Below are positions 8,856 to 17,178 of a stretch of 36,765 nucleotides of DNA, piece after piece. A program made the translations under genes and the position numbers. Numbering within the stretch: the stretch's first letter is position 1; each line of letters starts with the position of its first letter. Location of the stretch: contig CAVRZY010000123.1 in the NCBI GenBank assembly GCA_963725415.1, forward strand, positions 1-36,765, written 5' to 3'. The stretch comes from CAVRZY01 sp963725415. GTDB taxonomy: Bacteria; Acidobacteriota; Terriglobia; Bryobacterales; Bryobacteraceae. The notes beneath the pieces were generated by a model. That model was not told the DNA's origin. It made no database searches and saw only the letters and a program-made list of their open reading frames with translations.

Positions 8856-9797
8856 ATGGATTTCCGGAATTGCCGGTTCATGACCGCTGCGCTGGGCGCC
8901 GCCCTGCTGCTGGCGGGCGCCTGCTCGCGGACTGAGAAGACCAAAAAGCTCGAGATCGTCCTGGTAACCAAGGCCCTGGACAGCGAGTTCTGGCAGCGCG
9001 TCAAGTCCGGCGCCGAAGAGGCCGCGCGCGCGGATCCCTCTGTCAGCCTGGCCGTGCTGGCCCCGGCGCAGGAGATCAATATCGACCAGCAGGTGGCCAT
9101 TCTCGAAGACCAGATCCTGAAGAGGGTCTCGGCGCTGGCTGTGGCGCCGTCGGGCGTCGCGGAGATTATTCCCGTGCTGGACAGGGCCAAGGCGGCGGGC
9201 ATCCCGGTAGTGATAGTGGATACGGACGTCCCCTGGCCCTCCAAGCTCGGCTTCATCGGAATCGATAACCGGTTGGGCGGGCGGCTGGCGGGCGAGTACA
9301 TTCTGCGCGCCATCGGCGGCAAAGGCAAGGTGGCGGTGATCCGCGGTGTGCTGGGCGTCGCCACCCAGGAAGACCGGCTGGCAGGCTTCCGCGACGCCAT
9401 TGGCAAGGCGCCCGGCGTGGAGTGCGTGGCCGTGCAGCCAGCCAACAGCGAGCGGGCCCTGGGCATGACGGTGATGGAGAACATTCTCACCTCGCACCCC
9501 GGCCTGAACGCCGTCTTCGCCACCAACGACCAGATGGCGCTGGGGGCCATGGAGGCCATCGCCGCCCGCCACCTGACCGGCAAGATCGTGCTGGTCGGCT
9601 TCGATGCCACGCGCGAAGCCCTGCGCGCCATCCAGGCGGGACAAATGCACGCGGTGATGGCGCAGTATCCGGAGCGCATCGGCAAGCGCGCCATCCAGGA
9701 GGCCATCAAAGCAGCCAGGGGGCAGCCCGTGGAGAAATATGTGGACATCGGCACCGCGCTGGTCACCAAAGAGAATGCCAGTGAGTTCTTGCGTTGA
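8856..9797 (+). CDS. Sugar/cyclitol ABC transporter substrate-binding lipoprotein
   Basis: 313 residues. The N-terminus has a signal peptide ending LLLAGAC with Cys23 as the likely lipidated residue. The mature part is a ribose-binding-like periplasmic protein (LEIVLVTKALDSEFWQRVK; IPVVIVDTDVPW; VFATNDQMALGAMEAI; VGFDATREALRAIQAGQMHA). The start ATG is two bases after the permease stop with a GGGGGGA Shine-Dalgarno. The same frame is open far upstream, but that is a shadow of the permease gene. It delivers the ligand to the RbsA/RbsC-type transporter; inositol is the inferred ligand. Confidence 0.92.
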   Translation: MDFRNCRFMTAALGAALLLAGACSRTEKTKKLEIVLVTKALDSEFWQRVKSGAEEAARADPSVSLAVLAPAQEINIDQQVAILEDQILKRVSALAVAPSGVAEIIPVLDRAKAAGIPVVIVDTDVPWPSKLGFIGIDNRLGGRLAGEYILRAIGGKGKVAVIRGVLGVATQEDRLAGFRDAIGKAPGVECVAVQPANSERALGMTVMENILTSHPGLNAVFATNDQMALGAMEAIAARHLTGKIVLVGFDATREALRAIQAGQMHAVMAQYPERIGKRAIQEAIKAARGQPVEKYVDIGTALVTKENASEFLR

Positions 9798-9823
9798 ACG
9801 ATGGAAACAAGGAGGTTTCGAAA

Positions 9824-11005
9824 ATGAAATGCGTGATTTTATCGGCAGAGTGGGCTCCCAAGCCGGGCTTCCGGCTTGGGCCGAAAGACATCGACGGGAA
9901 GCTGACTTACCTCGGCAGTAACGTCTGGCGTAACCCCAAGCTCTCGATCGCCGAGAAGGACCTTCCGAAGATCGGTCCGACCGAGTGCCTCGTCCAGGTG
10001 AAGGCGTGCGGGATTTGCGGCAGCGACGTTCACATGGCGCAGAGCGACAAGGACGGCTACACCTGGTATCCCGGCCTCACCGCGTTTCCGGTCGTGCTGG
10101 GCCACGAGATGTCGGGCGTGGTGGTGGAGGCCGGCGAACGGGCGTTCAACAAGCGCACCGGCCGGCGATACGAGATCGGAGAGCCGGTGTGCCCGGAAGA
10201 GATGTTCTGGTGCGCCTACTGCCGCCCCTGCGCGGAAGGCAACCCGAACCAGTGCGAGAGGCTCCAGGAAATGGGCTTCAGCGTGGATGGCGGCTTCGAG
10301 AGCTACGTGGCGGTCGATTCAAGGTATCTGTGGAGCCTGATCGAGCTCCAGGACAGGTACCAAGGGATCGACCTGTTTCTAGCCGGCAGCTTGGTGGAGC
10401 CGACCTCGGTGGCTTACAACGCAGTGATCGAGTGCGCCGGCGGCATCCGGCCCGGTGACCACGCCGTCATTTGCGGTGGCGGGCCGATCGGACTGGCCGC
10501 GGTGGCGATCATGAAACGCGCCGGGGCCGCCAAAGTTATCCTTTGCGAACCAGCGGAGAGCCGCGCCAACCTCGGCCGGAAGTTGGGCGCCGACCTGGTC
10601 ATCGACCCCACCAACGAGGACATGGCCCGGAGAATCCTGGACTACACCGGCGGGCTGGGGGCGGCGCTGTACCTGGAAGCCACCGGCCTTCCCGACAAGA
10701 TCTTGCCGGCCATCGAGGCCGCCATCTGGGACGGCAAGTTCATCGGCGCCAAGGTGGCCCTGGTGGCGCGAGCCGACATGCGGGCGCCGCTCAACTGCGA
10801 GGTCTTCGAAGTCAAGAAAGCCAAGATCGCGGGCGCGCAGGGCCACTCCGGCTATGGCACGTTCCCGCGCGTGATCAGTTGCATGGCCTCCGGCATGGAC
10901 ATGACGCCCATGATTACCAAGAAGATCGGGATCGATGAGGTGCCTGACCACATCCGGTTGCTTCAGACCGACAAGACCAACTGTAAGATCACCTGTGTGA
11001 TGTGA
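9824..11005 (+). CDS. iolM: Zinc-dependent dehydrogenase, probable scyllo-inosose 3-dehydrogenase (IolM-like)
   Basis: 393 residues of the medium-chain zinc alcohol dehydrogenase family. Catalytic zinc residues are visible at C65 (GICGSD), H94/E95 (GHE) and E192 (VEP). A structural-zinc set C130, C133, C136, C144 lies in WCAYCRPCAEGNPNQC, and the NAD-binding turn is GGGPIG (218-223). The start at 9824 follows GGAGG by eight bases; an upstream in-frame ATG at 9794 lacks this. Family resemblance and the following creatininase-type gene point to the Thermotoga maritima inositol route, where this enzyme oxidises scyllo-inosose to 3-dehydro-scyllo-inosose. The specific substrate is inferred from context; the dehydrogenase family is certain. 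Confidence 0.82.
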   Translation: MKCVILSAEWAPKPGFRLGPKDIDGKLTYLGSNVWRNPKLSIAEKDLPKIGPTECLVQVKACGICGSDVHMAQSDKDGYTWYPGLTAFPVVLGHEMSGVVVEAGERAFNKRTGRRYEIGEPVCPEEMFWCAYCRPCAEGNPNQCERLQEMGFSVDGGFESYVAVDSRYLWSLIELQDRYQGIDLFLAGSLVEPTSVAYNAVIECAGGIRPGDHAVICGGGPIGLAAVAIMKRAGAAKVILCEPAESRANLGRKLGADLVIDPTNEDMARRILDYTGGLGAALYLEATGLPDKILPAIEAAIWDGKFIGAKVALVARADMRAPLNCEVFEVKKAKIAGAQGHSGYGTFPRVISCMASGMDMTPMITKKIGIDEVPDHIRLLQTDKTNCKITCVM

Positions 11006-11026
11006 GGACGAAAGGAAAGACTGCTT

Positions 11027-12202
11027 ATGAGTGAAACTTGGTTATCGACCAACCAGCCCGATCTGTATTTCGAGAACACGGCCGTGGGCCGGATGAAGAA
11101 AGAAATCTGGGAGGCGGACGAGGGGAAGCTCGACGCCATCCTGGCCGAGTACGGCGTGCCGTCGCCGAGCGGCTGCGAATGGGCCAAACCCGGTAGCTAC
11201 ATCCAGACCACCGTCCGCCACGAGCTCGAACAGCAGCGGAAGAAAAACGACGTGGTGATCATTCCGGTGGGCTCGACCGAACTGCACGGCGATCACACGG
11301 TCTCCGCAATGGACACGCTGTTCGTCAGCCACATTGCGGAAGCCGTCCGGCGCTACACCGCCAGGCGGGGCGCCCCCGTAGCCCTGGCGCTTCCGCCGCT
11401 GATGTACGGCTGCCACCCGGCTCACCACATCGGCATGCCCGGCACTACTATCGTTCGCGAGGATGTGGCCAAAGAGCTAATGATCGACGTAATGCTGGGG
11501 TTATGGAATGACGGCTTCCGCAAGCAGATCATCCTCAACAACCACGGGCAGCTCTGGGTGTTGGAAGCGGCCATGCAGCAATTCACGAAGCGTTACCAAC
11601 TGCCGGGAATCTATCGCGTCATTGACTGGCACCGGGCCACGCGCGAGATGTGGAGGACCAAGGACCGGGGCGGCGACTGGGAGACCAACTTCATCCACGC
11701 GGATGAAGCGGAGACCTCGGTCGGCCTGCTGCTGTTCCCCGAGATGGTCAACATGAAGTACGCGGTGGAGACCGAGCCCAAGGCGCTGCTTCCCGGTGGG
11801 CATATGGACACCGCCGTGGACGCCTTCAACCGGCCCAGCCGCTGGTCGGAGTCCGAGGGGCATGCGGCCTTCGAGATCGCCGGCACTCCGGAAGGCGTGG
11901 TCGGAAAGCCGACCCTGGGCGAAGCGCGGAAAGCCAAGCGACCCCTGGCTGCGATCCTCCGCTACCTGACCCTGCTGTGCGACGAGTATCTGGAGGCGTT
12001 TCCTCCGGGCACGGCGCCTCCCACCGAGATGGTAAGCCTCCGCGACCCCGCATCGTTGGAACCGTATCTCAGGGAACCCCTGAGCCCCCGGCTGGAAATC
12101 GGTCTACGGCCTGCCGCCGATTGCTGCCTGACGGGTTCACGGCGCGCGGATGCACGGAACGGTGGGTCAAAGAACTGTGGCGCAGGCACTCGTGCCTGCT
12201 GA
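11027..12202 (+). CDS. iolN: Creatininase-family hydrolase, probable 3-dehydro-scyllo-inosose hydrolase (IolN-like), 3' frameshift
   Basis: Creatininase fold with metal-site motifs GSTELHGDH (82-90) plus D96, NNHGQ (171-175) and HADEAETSVGLLLF (224-237). In the T. maritima pathway this family member opens the ring of 3-dehydro-scyllo-inosose to give 5-keto-L-gluconate. The gene directly follows iolM. The present frame runs into the REP palindrome and ends CGAGTRAC. If one C is removed from the five-C run at 12085-12089, the frame ends GWKSVYGLPPIAA with a TGA at 12129-12131, before the REP. That shorter end looks native, so the last about 38 residues are probably a frameshift product. The shift could be a sequencing error or a real mutation. 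Confidence 0.8.
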   Translation: MSETWLSTNQPDLYFENTAVGRMKKEIWEADEGKLDAILAEYGVPSPSGCEWAKPGSYIQTTVRHELEQQRKKNDVVIIPVGSTELHGDHTVSAMDTLFVSHIAEAVRRYTARRGAPVALALPPLMYGCHPAHHIGMPGTTIVREDVAKELMIDVMLGLWNDGFRKQIILNNHGQLWVLEAAMQQFTKRYQLPGIYRVIDWHRATREMWRTKDRGGDWETNFIHADEAETSVGLLLFPEMVNMKYAVETEPKALLPGGHMDTAVDAFNRPSRWSESEGHAAFEIAGTPEGVVGKPTLGEARKAKRPLAAILRYLTLLCDEYLEAFPPGTAPPTEMVSLRDPASLEPYLREPLSPRLEIGLRPAADCCLTGSRRADARNGGSKNCGAGTRAC

Positions 12203-12227
12203 GCCGAGACTCGTCTCGGCTCGTCCG
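12177..12227. repeat. REP palindrome, left flank of the RAYT gene
   Basis: Two adjacent hairpins: GCAGGCACTCGTGCCTGC and GAGCCGAGACTCGTCTCGGC. An almost identical copy in inverted orientation follows the transposase gene (12824-12869; about 44 of 46 bases match). Confidence 0.85.
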
Positions 12228-12275
12228 TCGTGCAGTAGCCGGAGAACTCAGCGCAGGCGGCTACACTACATTGCT

Positions 12276-12899
12276 ATGAACTCTCACCGCCGTCGCCTAC
12301 CTCATCACTACGCCCAGGGCAAGGCCCTGTTCGTCACTTGGCATCTACACGGCAGCCTGCCCCATGGGCGCTACCCTCCACCGCACAAGCTCTCGAGCGG
12401 GCAGGCGTTCGTGTGGCTGGACCGCTACCTGGATATGGCTGCTAGCGGGCCAATGTATCTGCGCCAGGAGGCCATCGCGCGCATGGTAGTCTGTTCCCTC
12501 CGGCGGGGCGAGGGACTCGGGCACTACGATCTGCATGCGTATGTTGTCATGGCCAACCACGTCCACGTGCTGCTATTCCCACACGTATCGCCCAGCCGGT
12601 TGCTACAGTCGCTCAAGGGTTCGACGGCGAGGGAGGCCAATCGGTTTCTAGGGCGCACGGGAGAGTCCTTCTGGCAGGCCGAGTCCTACGATCACTGGGT
12701 GAGAGACCAGCGGGAGTGGGACCGGATCAAGGCCTACATCGAGAACAATCCGGTAACGGCAGGACTGGTCAGTCGAGCGGCAGACTATGCTTGGTCCAGT
12801 GCGGCGCAATCTGCTGGGGGAAAGCGCCGAGACGAGTCTCGGCGCAGCAGGCACGAGTGCCTGCGCCACGAACATAATGGACTGTTCACTACAGCTTGA
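12276..12899 (+). CDS. REP-associated tyrosine transposase (RAYT, Y1/HUH family)
   Basis: 207 residues. The histidine pair of the HUH nuclease is visible in MANHVHVLLFP, and the likely catalytic tyrosine is in FWQAESYDHWV. The C-terminal pattern IKAYIENNPVTAGLV, WSSA is characteristic of RAYTs. These single-strand-processing enzymes are thought to mobilise REP palindromes. The start ATG 12276 lies after the left REP; an upstream in-frame ATG would be inside the REP. The last residues (RHECLRHE...) are encoded by the right REP. The stop (12897-12899) overlaps the start region of the epimerase gene. Confidence 0.92.
   Translation: MNSHRRRLPHHYAQGKALFVTWHLHGSLPHGRYPPPHKLSSGQAFVWLDRYLDMAASGPMYLRQEAIARMVVCSLRRGEGLGHYDLHAYVVMANHVHVLLFPHVSPSRLLQSLKGSTAREANRFLGRTGESFWQAESYDHWVRDQREWDRIKAYIENNPVTAGLVSRAADYAWSSAAQSAGGKRRDESRRSRHECLRHEHNGLFTTA
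12824..12869. repeat. REP palindrome, right flank of the RAYT gene
   Basis: GCGCCGAGACGAGTCTCGGC followed by GCAGGCACGAGTGCCTGC, the inverted copy of the left REP. It encodes the C-terminal residues of the transposase and lies eight bases before the ATG at 12877. Confidence 0.85.
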
Positions 12900-13737
12900 A
12901 ACACACAGACTGAGGATCGCTGTTACGGCGACGCCTAGCCAAGCGGGCTTGGCGCCGATATTGCTGCGGGGCGACCTCGCCGCGGCCTTCCGGCAGGCTT
13001 CCGAGTTGGGTTGCCAGGGCGTCGAAGTCCATCTGCGGCGGGCCGAGGACGTCGATGTCAAGGCGGTGAAACGGCTTGCCGCCGAGTACGGCTTGGGAGT
13101 TCCAACGCTGGGCACCGGCATGGCCGCCACAAAGGATGGGCTGACTCTTGCCGATCCCAGCCCGGAAATCCGCGCGCGTGCCCTCGAAAGACTGCGGGGC
13201 CATATCGATCTGGCTGGCGAGGTCGGCTCAGCCGTGACCATCGGAAGCATCAGCGGTAAACTCGGAGGCTGCCAGGGTGAGGAGCGCCGCGACCGGAGAG
13301 CGCAAGCGCTCGGGTGCCTCGCGGAAGCATGTCGCGCGGCCCGGCGTCTAGGCGTCACCGTGCTGCTGGAGCCGCTGAATCGCTACGAGTCCGATTACAT
13401 CAATACGCTGGCGGACGGGATGGAGGTGGCGGCCGAGATCGGTGCGCCCAACCTCAAGCTGCTGGCGGACACTTTCCACATGAACATCGAAGAAGTGGAC
13501 CTGGCGGGCAGCCTCCGAGCGGCGGGGCCCTCAATCGGGCACGTGCACCTGGCGGACACCAATCGCCAGGCGCCCGGACACGGCCACCTGGATGTCGCCG
13601 GCGTCCTCCGCGCGCTTGCCGATATCGGCTACCGCGGCTACTTCTCCTTCGAGATTCTTCCGCTCCCGGATGCCTGCCGAGCCATCCGGGACGGCATCGA
13701 TGCAATCCGCGCCGCGCTAGGCGGCGCCACGAAGTAA
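12877..13737 (+). CDS. iolO: TIM-barrel sugar epimerase, probable 5-keto-L-gluconate epimerase (IolO-like)
   Basis: 286 residues of the xylose-isomerase-like TIM-barrel family. Metal ligands can be placed at E165 (LLEPLNRYE), D198 (LLADTFHMNIEEV), H224 (HVHLADTNR) and E259 (FSFEILPLP). The wording closely resembles what I recall of T. maritima TM0416, which epimerises 5-keto-L-gluconate to D-tagaturonate. The conserved domain begins near residue 11 (RLRIAVTAT), and the only standard start upstream of it is ATG 12877, eight bases beyond the REP and inside the transposase's last codons. There is no Shine-Dalgarno, so translation may depend on coupling to the transposase gene, and the first ten residues may be new. 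Good spacing follows to iolG. Confidence 0.83.
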   Translation: MDCSLQLETHRLRIAVTATPSQAGLAPILLRGDLAAAFRQASELGCQGVEVHLRRAEDVDVKAVKRLAAEYGLGVPTLGTGMAATKDGLTLADPSPEIRARALERLRGHIDLAGEVGSAVTIGSISGKLGGCQGEERRDRRAQALGCLAEACRAARRLGVTVLLEPLNRYESDYINTLADGMEVAAEIGAPNLKLLADTFHMNIEEVDLAGSLRAAGPSIGHVHLADTNRQAPGHGHLDVAGVLRALADIGYRGYFSFEILPLPDACRAIRDGIDAIRAALGGATK

Positions 13738-13758
13738 ACCAGAAAGGAGACCAGAGCT

Positions 13759-14778
13759 ATGACTGATCAAAAACTCCGCTTCGGTGTTTTGGGAGTGGGC
13801 CGAATTGGAAAAATCCACCTCGAGAACCTGGTGAACCGAATCCCGGGGGTGGAAGTCATGGCCCTCTCCGATGTCATCCCGGACGAATTGGCCGCGGTGG
13901 CGGCAAGGTTCAATATTAGGACGACGTTTTCGGACTATAAGCAGGTCCTGAAGCTTTCGGATGTGGATGCCGTGGCCATCTGCACGCCCACCAACACGCA
14001 TTACCAGATGATCCTGGACGCTGCCGCCGCCGGCAAACATATCTTCTGCGAGAAGCCCATCGATTTGTCCATCGAGAAGATCAAAGTAATCAACCAACAG
14101 GTGGAAAAGTGCGGGGTCCAGTTAATGGTGGGATTCAACCGCCGGTTCGATGCCAATTTTCTGAAGGTCCGTGAGATAGTGAAATCTGGAAAAGTCGGAG
14201 TACCTCACGTCTTGAAAATCACCAGCCGCGATCCTTCGCCCCCTCCCGAAACCTATATCCGGGCTTCCGGCGGACTCTTCCTGGACATGACCATCCACGA
14301 TTTTGATATGGCCCGCTATCTGATGGGCAGCGAGGTTACCGAAGTGTATGCCAGGGCGAATGTGCTGGTCGATCCGGTGTTTCAGAAAGCCGGCGATTGG
14401 GACACGGCCATCGTGACCCTGGCCTTCGAGAACGGCGCTTTGGGAACCATCGACAACAGCCGCAAGGCGGTCTACGGCTACGACCAGCGCGTGGAGGTAT
14501 TCGGTTCCGAAGGCATGGTCACGGTCCAGAACAACACTCCGGATAACCACATCTATTTGGACCGAACAGGCGCCCATTCCTCCCTGCCGCTGAACTTCTT
14601 TATGGATCGCTACACCGAATCCTATCTGCGGGAGATGCAGGCCTTCGTGGATTCGGTTCAGAACAATAAGCCGGTTCCGGTGACCGGGACCGACGGCTTG
14701 ATGGCCGTGGTAATCGGCTTGGCCGCCGCGAAATCGGTCAGAGAGAACCGGCCGGTCAAGTTAGCCGAGTTGCATTAG
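13759..14778 (+). CDS. iolG: Inositol 2-dehydrogenase-like oxidoreductase (Gfo/Idh/MocA family)
   Basis: 339 residues. Rossmann motif GVLGVGRIG (9-17), EKP (98-100) and the catalytic helix region GGLFLDMTIHDFDMARY (171-187), with D176 and H180 as the expected catalytic pair. This pattern is that of NAD-dependent myo-inositol 2-dehydrogenases, which make scyllo-inosose, the substrate of the IolM-like enzyme upstream. A strong AGAAAGGAGACC Shine-Dalgarno precedes the ATG. Which of the two neighbouring paralogues (this one or 14796-15809) handles myo-inositol cannot be decided by eye; this one was named for its closer wording to classical IolG. Confidence 0.82.
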   Translation: MTDQKLRFGVLGVGRIGKIHLENLVNRIPGVEVMALSDVIPDELAAVAARFNIRTTFSDYKQVLKLSDVDAVAICTPTNTHYQMILDAAAAGKHIFCEKPIDLSIEKIKVINQQVEKCGVQLMVGFNRRFDANFLKVREIVKSGKVGVPHVLKITSRDPSPPPETYIRASGGLFLDMTIHDFDMARYLMGSEVTEVYARANVLVDPVFQKAGDWDTAIVTLAFENGALGTIDNSRKAVYGYDQRVEVFGSEGMVTVQNNTPDNHIYLDRTGAHSSLPLNFFMDRYTESYLREMQAFVDSVQNNKPVPVTGTDGLMAVVIGLAAAKSVRENRPVKLAELH

Positions 14779-14795
14779 AAGAGGAGCGCATCGGC

Positions 14796-15809
14796 ATGAA
14801 CAGCCGCCTGAATATCGGGGTCATCGGCCTGGGGCGCCTGGGGCGTGTCTACGCGACCGATCTGGCGCATCGCGTTCCCAATGCCCGCCTGGTGGCGGTG
14901 GCCGACAAACAGGCCGATCTTGCCGAATCGTTTGCCAAGGAATTCGGCGTTCCCAAGTGGTATCGGAACCACCACGATTTGATCGGCGACAAGGATGTCC
15001 ACGCCGTGGCCGTCATTACGTCCACAAGCACGCATAGGGAAGTGGTCATCGATGCCGCCAAGGGCGGAAAGGCAGTCTTTTGCGAGAAGCCCATATCCAT
15101 ATCGCTTCAGGAAGCCCAGCAGATGCTTGAGATCGTCCGGACCACGGGCGTGTTCCTTCAGATGGGCTTTCAGCGGCGTTTCGACGCCGGGTACGTGGCG
15201 GCGAAGAAGAAAGTCGAAGCCGGCGTCATTGGCGCTCCCGTGCTCCTGACATCCACTTCACGGGATCCCTATCGCCCGCCGCTCGAGTTCTGCGACCCCA
15301 AAGTCAGCGGCGGGTTGATTGCCGATATGGGCATTCACGATTTTGACGTGGCGCGGATGTTTATGGGCAATGTCAAGAGCGTCTATGCCATCGGCGGTAC
15401 GCTGGCTTATCCCGAGATGAAATCGGTTGGCGATATCGACAATGCCATCATCAACATGGTCTTTGAGAACGGGACGCTGGGCGTCGTGCACCTGAGCCGG
15501 AACGCCGTTTTCGGCTATGACATTCGCGCCGAAATCTGGGGGACCCAAGGGTCCTTGCAGATCGGTTACTTCCGGCAAACGCCGATCCTGGTTATGACCA
15601 AGGAAGGCATTACTCATGACGTCGTCCCGTATTTCATGGAACGGTTCGAAAGCGCCTATCTTGCTCAAATCCAGGATTTCGTCAACAACGTATTGCACGA
15701 TCGGGAACCATCCATTACCGGAGCAGACGCGGTTGCCGCGTTGCGGATAAGCCTGGCTGCAACAACATCTCTTCGGGAGAACCGGCCTGTTGAGGTGAGA
15801 GAGATCTAA
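14796..15809 (+). CDS. Second Gfo/Idh/MocA dehydrogenase, inositol-isomer dehydrogenase-like
   Basis: 337 residues. GLGRLG (11-16), EKP (97-99) and GGLIADMGIHDFDVARMF (172-189) with D177 and H181. It is a clear paralogue of the preceding gene, with a good AGAGGAG Shine-Dalgarno and an 18-base gap. It could act on scyllo- or D-chiro-inositol (as IolX/IolW/IolU do in Bacillus) or on a dephosphorylation-derived isomer. The family is certain; the substrate is inferred only from position in the locus. Confidence 0.82.
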   Translation: MNSRLNIGVIGLGRLGRVYATDLAHRVPNARLVAVADKQADLAESFAKEFGVPKWYRNHHDLIGDKDVHAVAVITSTSTHREVVIDAAKGGKAVFCEKPISISLQEAQQMLEIVRTTGVFLQMGFQRRFDAGYVAAKKKVEAGVIGAPVLLTSTSRDPYRPPLEFCDPKVSGGLIADMGIHDFDVARMFMGNVKSVYAIGGTLAYPEMKSVGDIDNAIINMVFENGTLGVVHLSRNAVFGYDIRAEIWGTQGSLQIGYFRQTPILVMTKEGITHDVVPYFMERFESAYLAQIQDFVNNVLHDREPSITGADAVAALRISLAATTSLRENRPVEVREI

Positions 15810-15814
15810 ACCCA

Positions 15815-17161
15815 ATGATGAGTGCCCTGCGGTGCTTCGCAACCGGCGAAGATAAAGCTCTTATTGGTGACGCCAGAGAAATCGATCGGTGGTACCGGCG
15901 GAATCGCATCGCGGTGATGTTGTCGATCACCCTGGGTTATGGAGTTGCCTACACCTGCCGTCTGGGTCTGTCAGTGGTCAAGAAACCTTTGATCGACGGC
16001 GGCATCTTCTCGGCCGAACAATTGGGCATAATCGGTTCCGCCATCTTCTACGCCTACGCCTTCGGCAAACTGGTCAACGGCTTCTTGGCGGATCATGCCA
16101 ACATCAAGAGGTTTTGGGCCGCCGGCGTGCTCCTGTCGGCGTTGATCAACATCGCCATGGGTTGGCGGGCGGTGCTGTGGGCCTGGGTGGTCTTGTGGGC
16201 GTTGAACGGCTGGTTTCAGGGATTCGGCGCGCCTGCGGGTATTGTCTCCTTGTCCCAGTGGTTCAGCAATCGGGAACGCGGCAGGTACTACGGGATCTGG
16301 AGCACGGCGCATTCAATCGGCGAAGGGCTGACCTTTGTCGCCTTGCCCGCACTGGTGGTTTGGTTTGGCTGGCGGGGCGGTTTCGTGGGACCGGGAGTGA
16401 TCTGCGTGGCAGTGGCTTTCGTGCTGTATGCGTTCATGCAGGACCGGCCCCAGACTCTGGGGCTGCCGTCGGTGGCGGAGTGGAACAAAGACTCCGGGGT
16501 TAAACCCGCACAGACCGCCGGGAAATCGACCTGGCAGATGCAGATGTACATTCTCCGACTGCCTTCCATCTGGGTGCTGGCCTTCGCCTGTGCCACCATG
16601 ACGATGACCCGCTACGCCATGAACAGTTGGGGCATGCTTTACCTCCAGGAAACCAAAGGGTATTCCGATCTTCAGGCCGGAGGCCTGCTGGCGCTTAACC
16701 CGCTGGCGGGACTGGTGGGGTGCGCCGGGTACGGGTTCGTCTCCGACAAACTGTTTGGCGCCAGGCGGCCGCCCGTCAACCTCATCTGTGGCTTGCTGGA
16801 AATCCTCTCTCTGGTGATCATGTTCTCCGCCCCGCCCGGTCACCCCATCTTATTGACCCTGGCGTTTTTGTTGTATGGCCTTTCCATCAACGGCCTCATC
16901 ACCTCCCTGGGCGGATTGTTCGCCGTGGATGTTGCGCCCAAGAAGGCGGCCGGTGCGGTCATGGGCTTTATTGGCGTCTTCAGTTACGTAGGTGTGGCCA
17001 TTCAGGAGCGAATCAGCGGCCTGTTGATCCAGCAAGGAACCACCGTGGTTGACGGGGTGCGGCAATACGACTTTCACAACGCAATTGCTTTCTGGCTGGG
17101 GACATCCATCGTCTCTCTAATTCTTGCAACCTCATTGTGGCGCGTCAAAGCAACCGATTAG
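15815..17161 (+). CDS. MFS transporter of the organophosphate:phosphate antiporter (OPA) type
   Basis: 448 residues with about 12 hydrophobic segments. OPA-family wording is visible: YTCRLGLSVVKKPLIDGG, LWALNGWFQGFGAPAGI, YYGIWSTAHSIGEG, and the second-half GCAGYGFVSDKLFGARRPP. UhpT/GlpT-type proteins exchange sugar phosphates or glycerol phosphate for inorganic phosphate across the inner membrane. It starts five bases after the previous stop. In this locus an inositol phosphate or sugar-phosphate substrate would fit the phytase, giving a second import route beside the ABC system. That role is inference. Confidence 0.85.
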   Translation: MMSALRCFATGEDKALIGDAREIDRWYRRNRIAVMLSITLGYGVAYTCRLGLSVVKKPLIDGGIFSAEQLGIIGSAIFYAYAFGKLVNGFLADHANIKRFWAAGVLLSALINIAMGWRAVLWAWVVLWALNGWFQGFGAPAGIVSLSQWFSNRERGRYYGIWSTAHSIGEGLTFVALPALVVWFGWRGGFVGPGVICVAVAFVLYAFMQDRPQTLGLPSVAEWNKDSGVKPAQTAGKSTWQMQMYILRLPSIWVLAFACATMTMTRYAMNSWGMLYLQETKGYSDLQAGGLLALNPLAGLVGCAGYGFVSDKLFGARRPPVNLICGLLEILSLVIMFSAPPGHPILLTLAFLLYGLSINGLITSLGGLFAVDVAPKKAAGAVMGFIGVFSYVGVAIQERISGLLIQQGTTVVDGVRQYDFHNAIAFWLGTSIVSLILATSLWRVKATD

Positions 17162-17178
17162 AACCTTCGAGCGACAAC

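Larger units (their letters stand above)
12177..12869 (+). mobile_element. REP-RAYT cassette inserted in the iol unit
   Basis: A transposase gene of the REP-associated type lies between two inverted REP copies (12177-12227 and 12824-12869), the standard organisation of such elements. The cassette separates the IolN-like and IolO-like genes, which otherwise run on the same strand in a tightly spaced unit. Related REP sequences occur at 18137, 18771 and 32474. Confidence 0.8.

Noticed and set aside
7677..9797. 706-codon open frame suggesting a fusion of permease region and binding protein
   Set aside because: The first about 390 codons are another frame of the permease gene. The binding protein has its own ATG (8856), Shine-Dalgarno and signal peptide.
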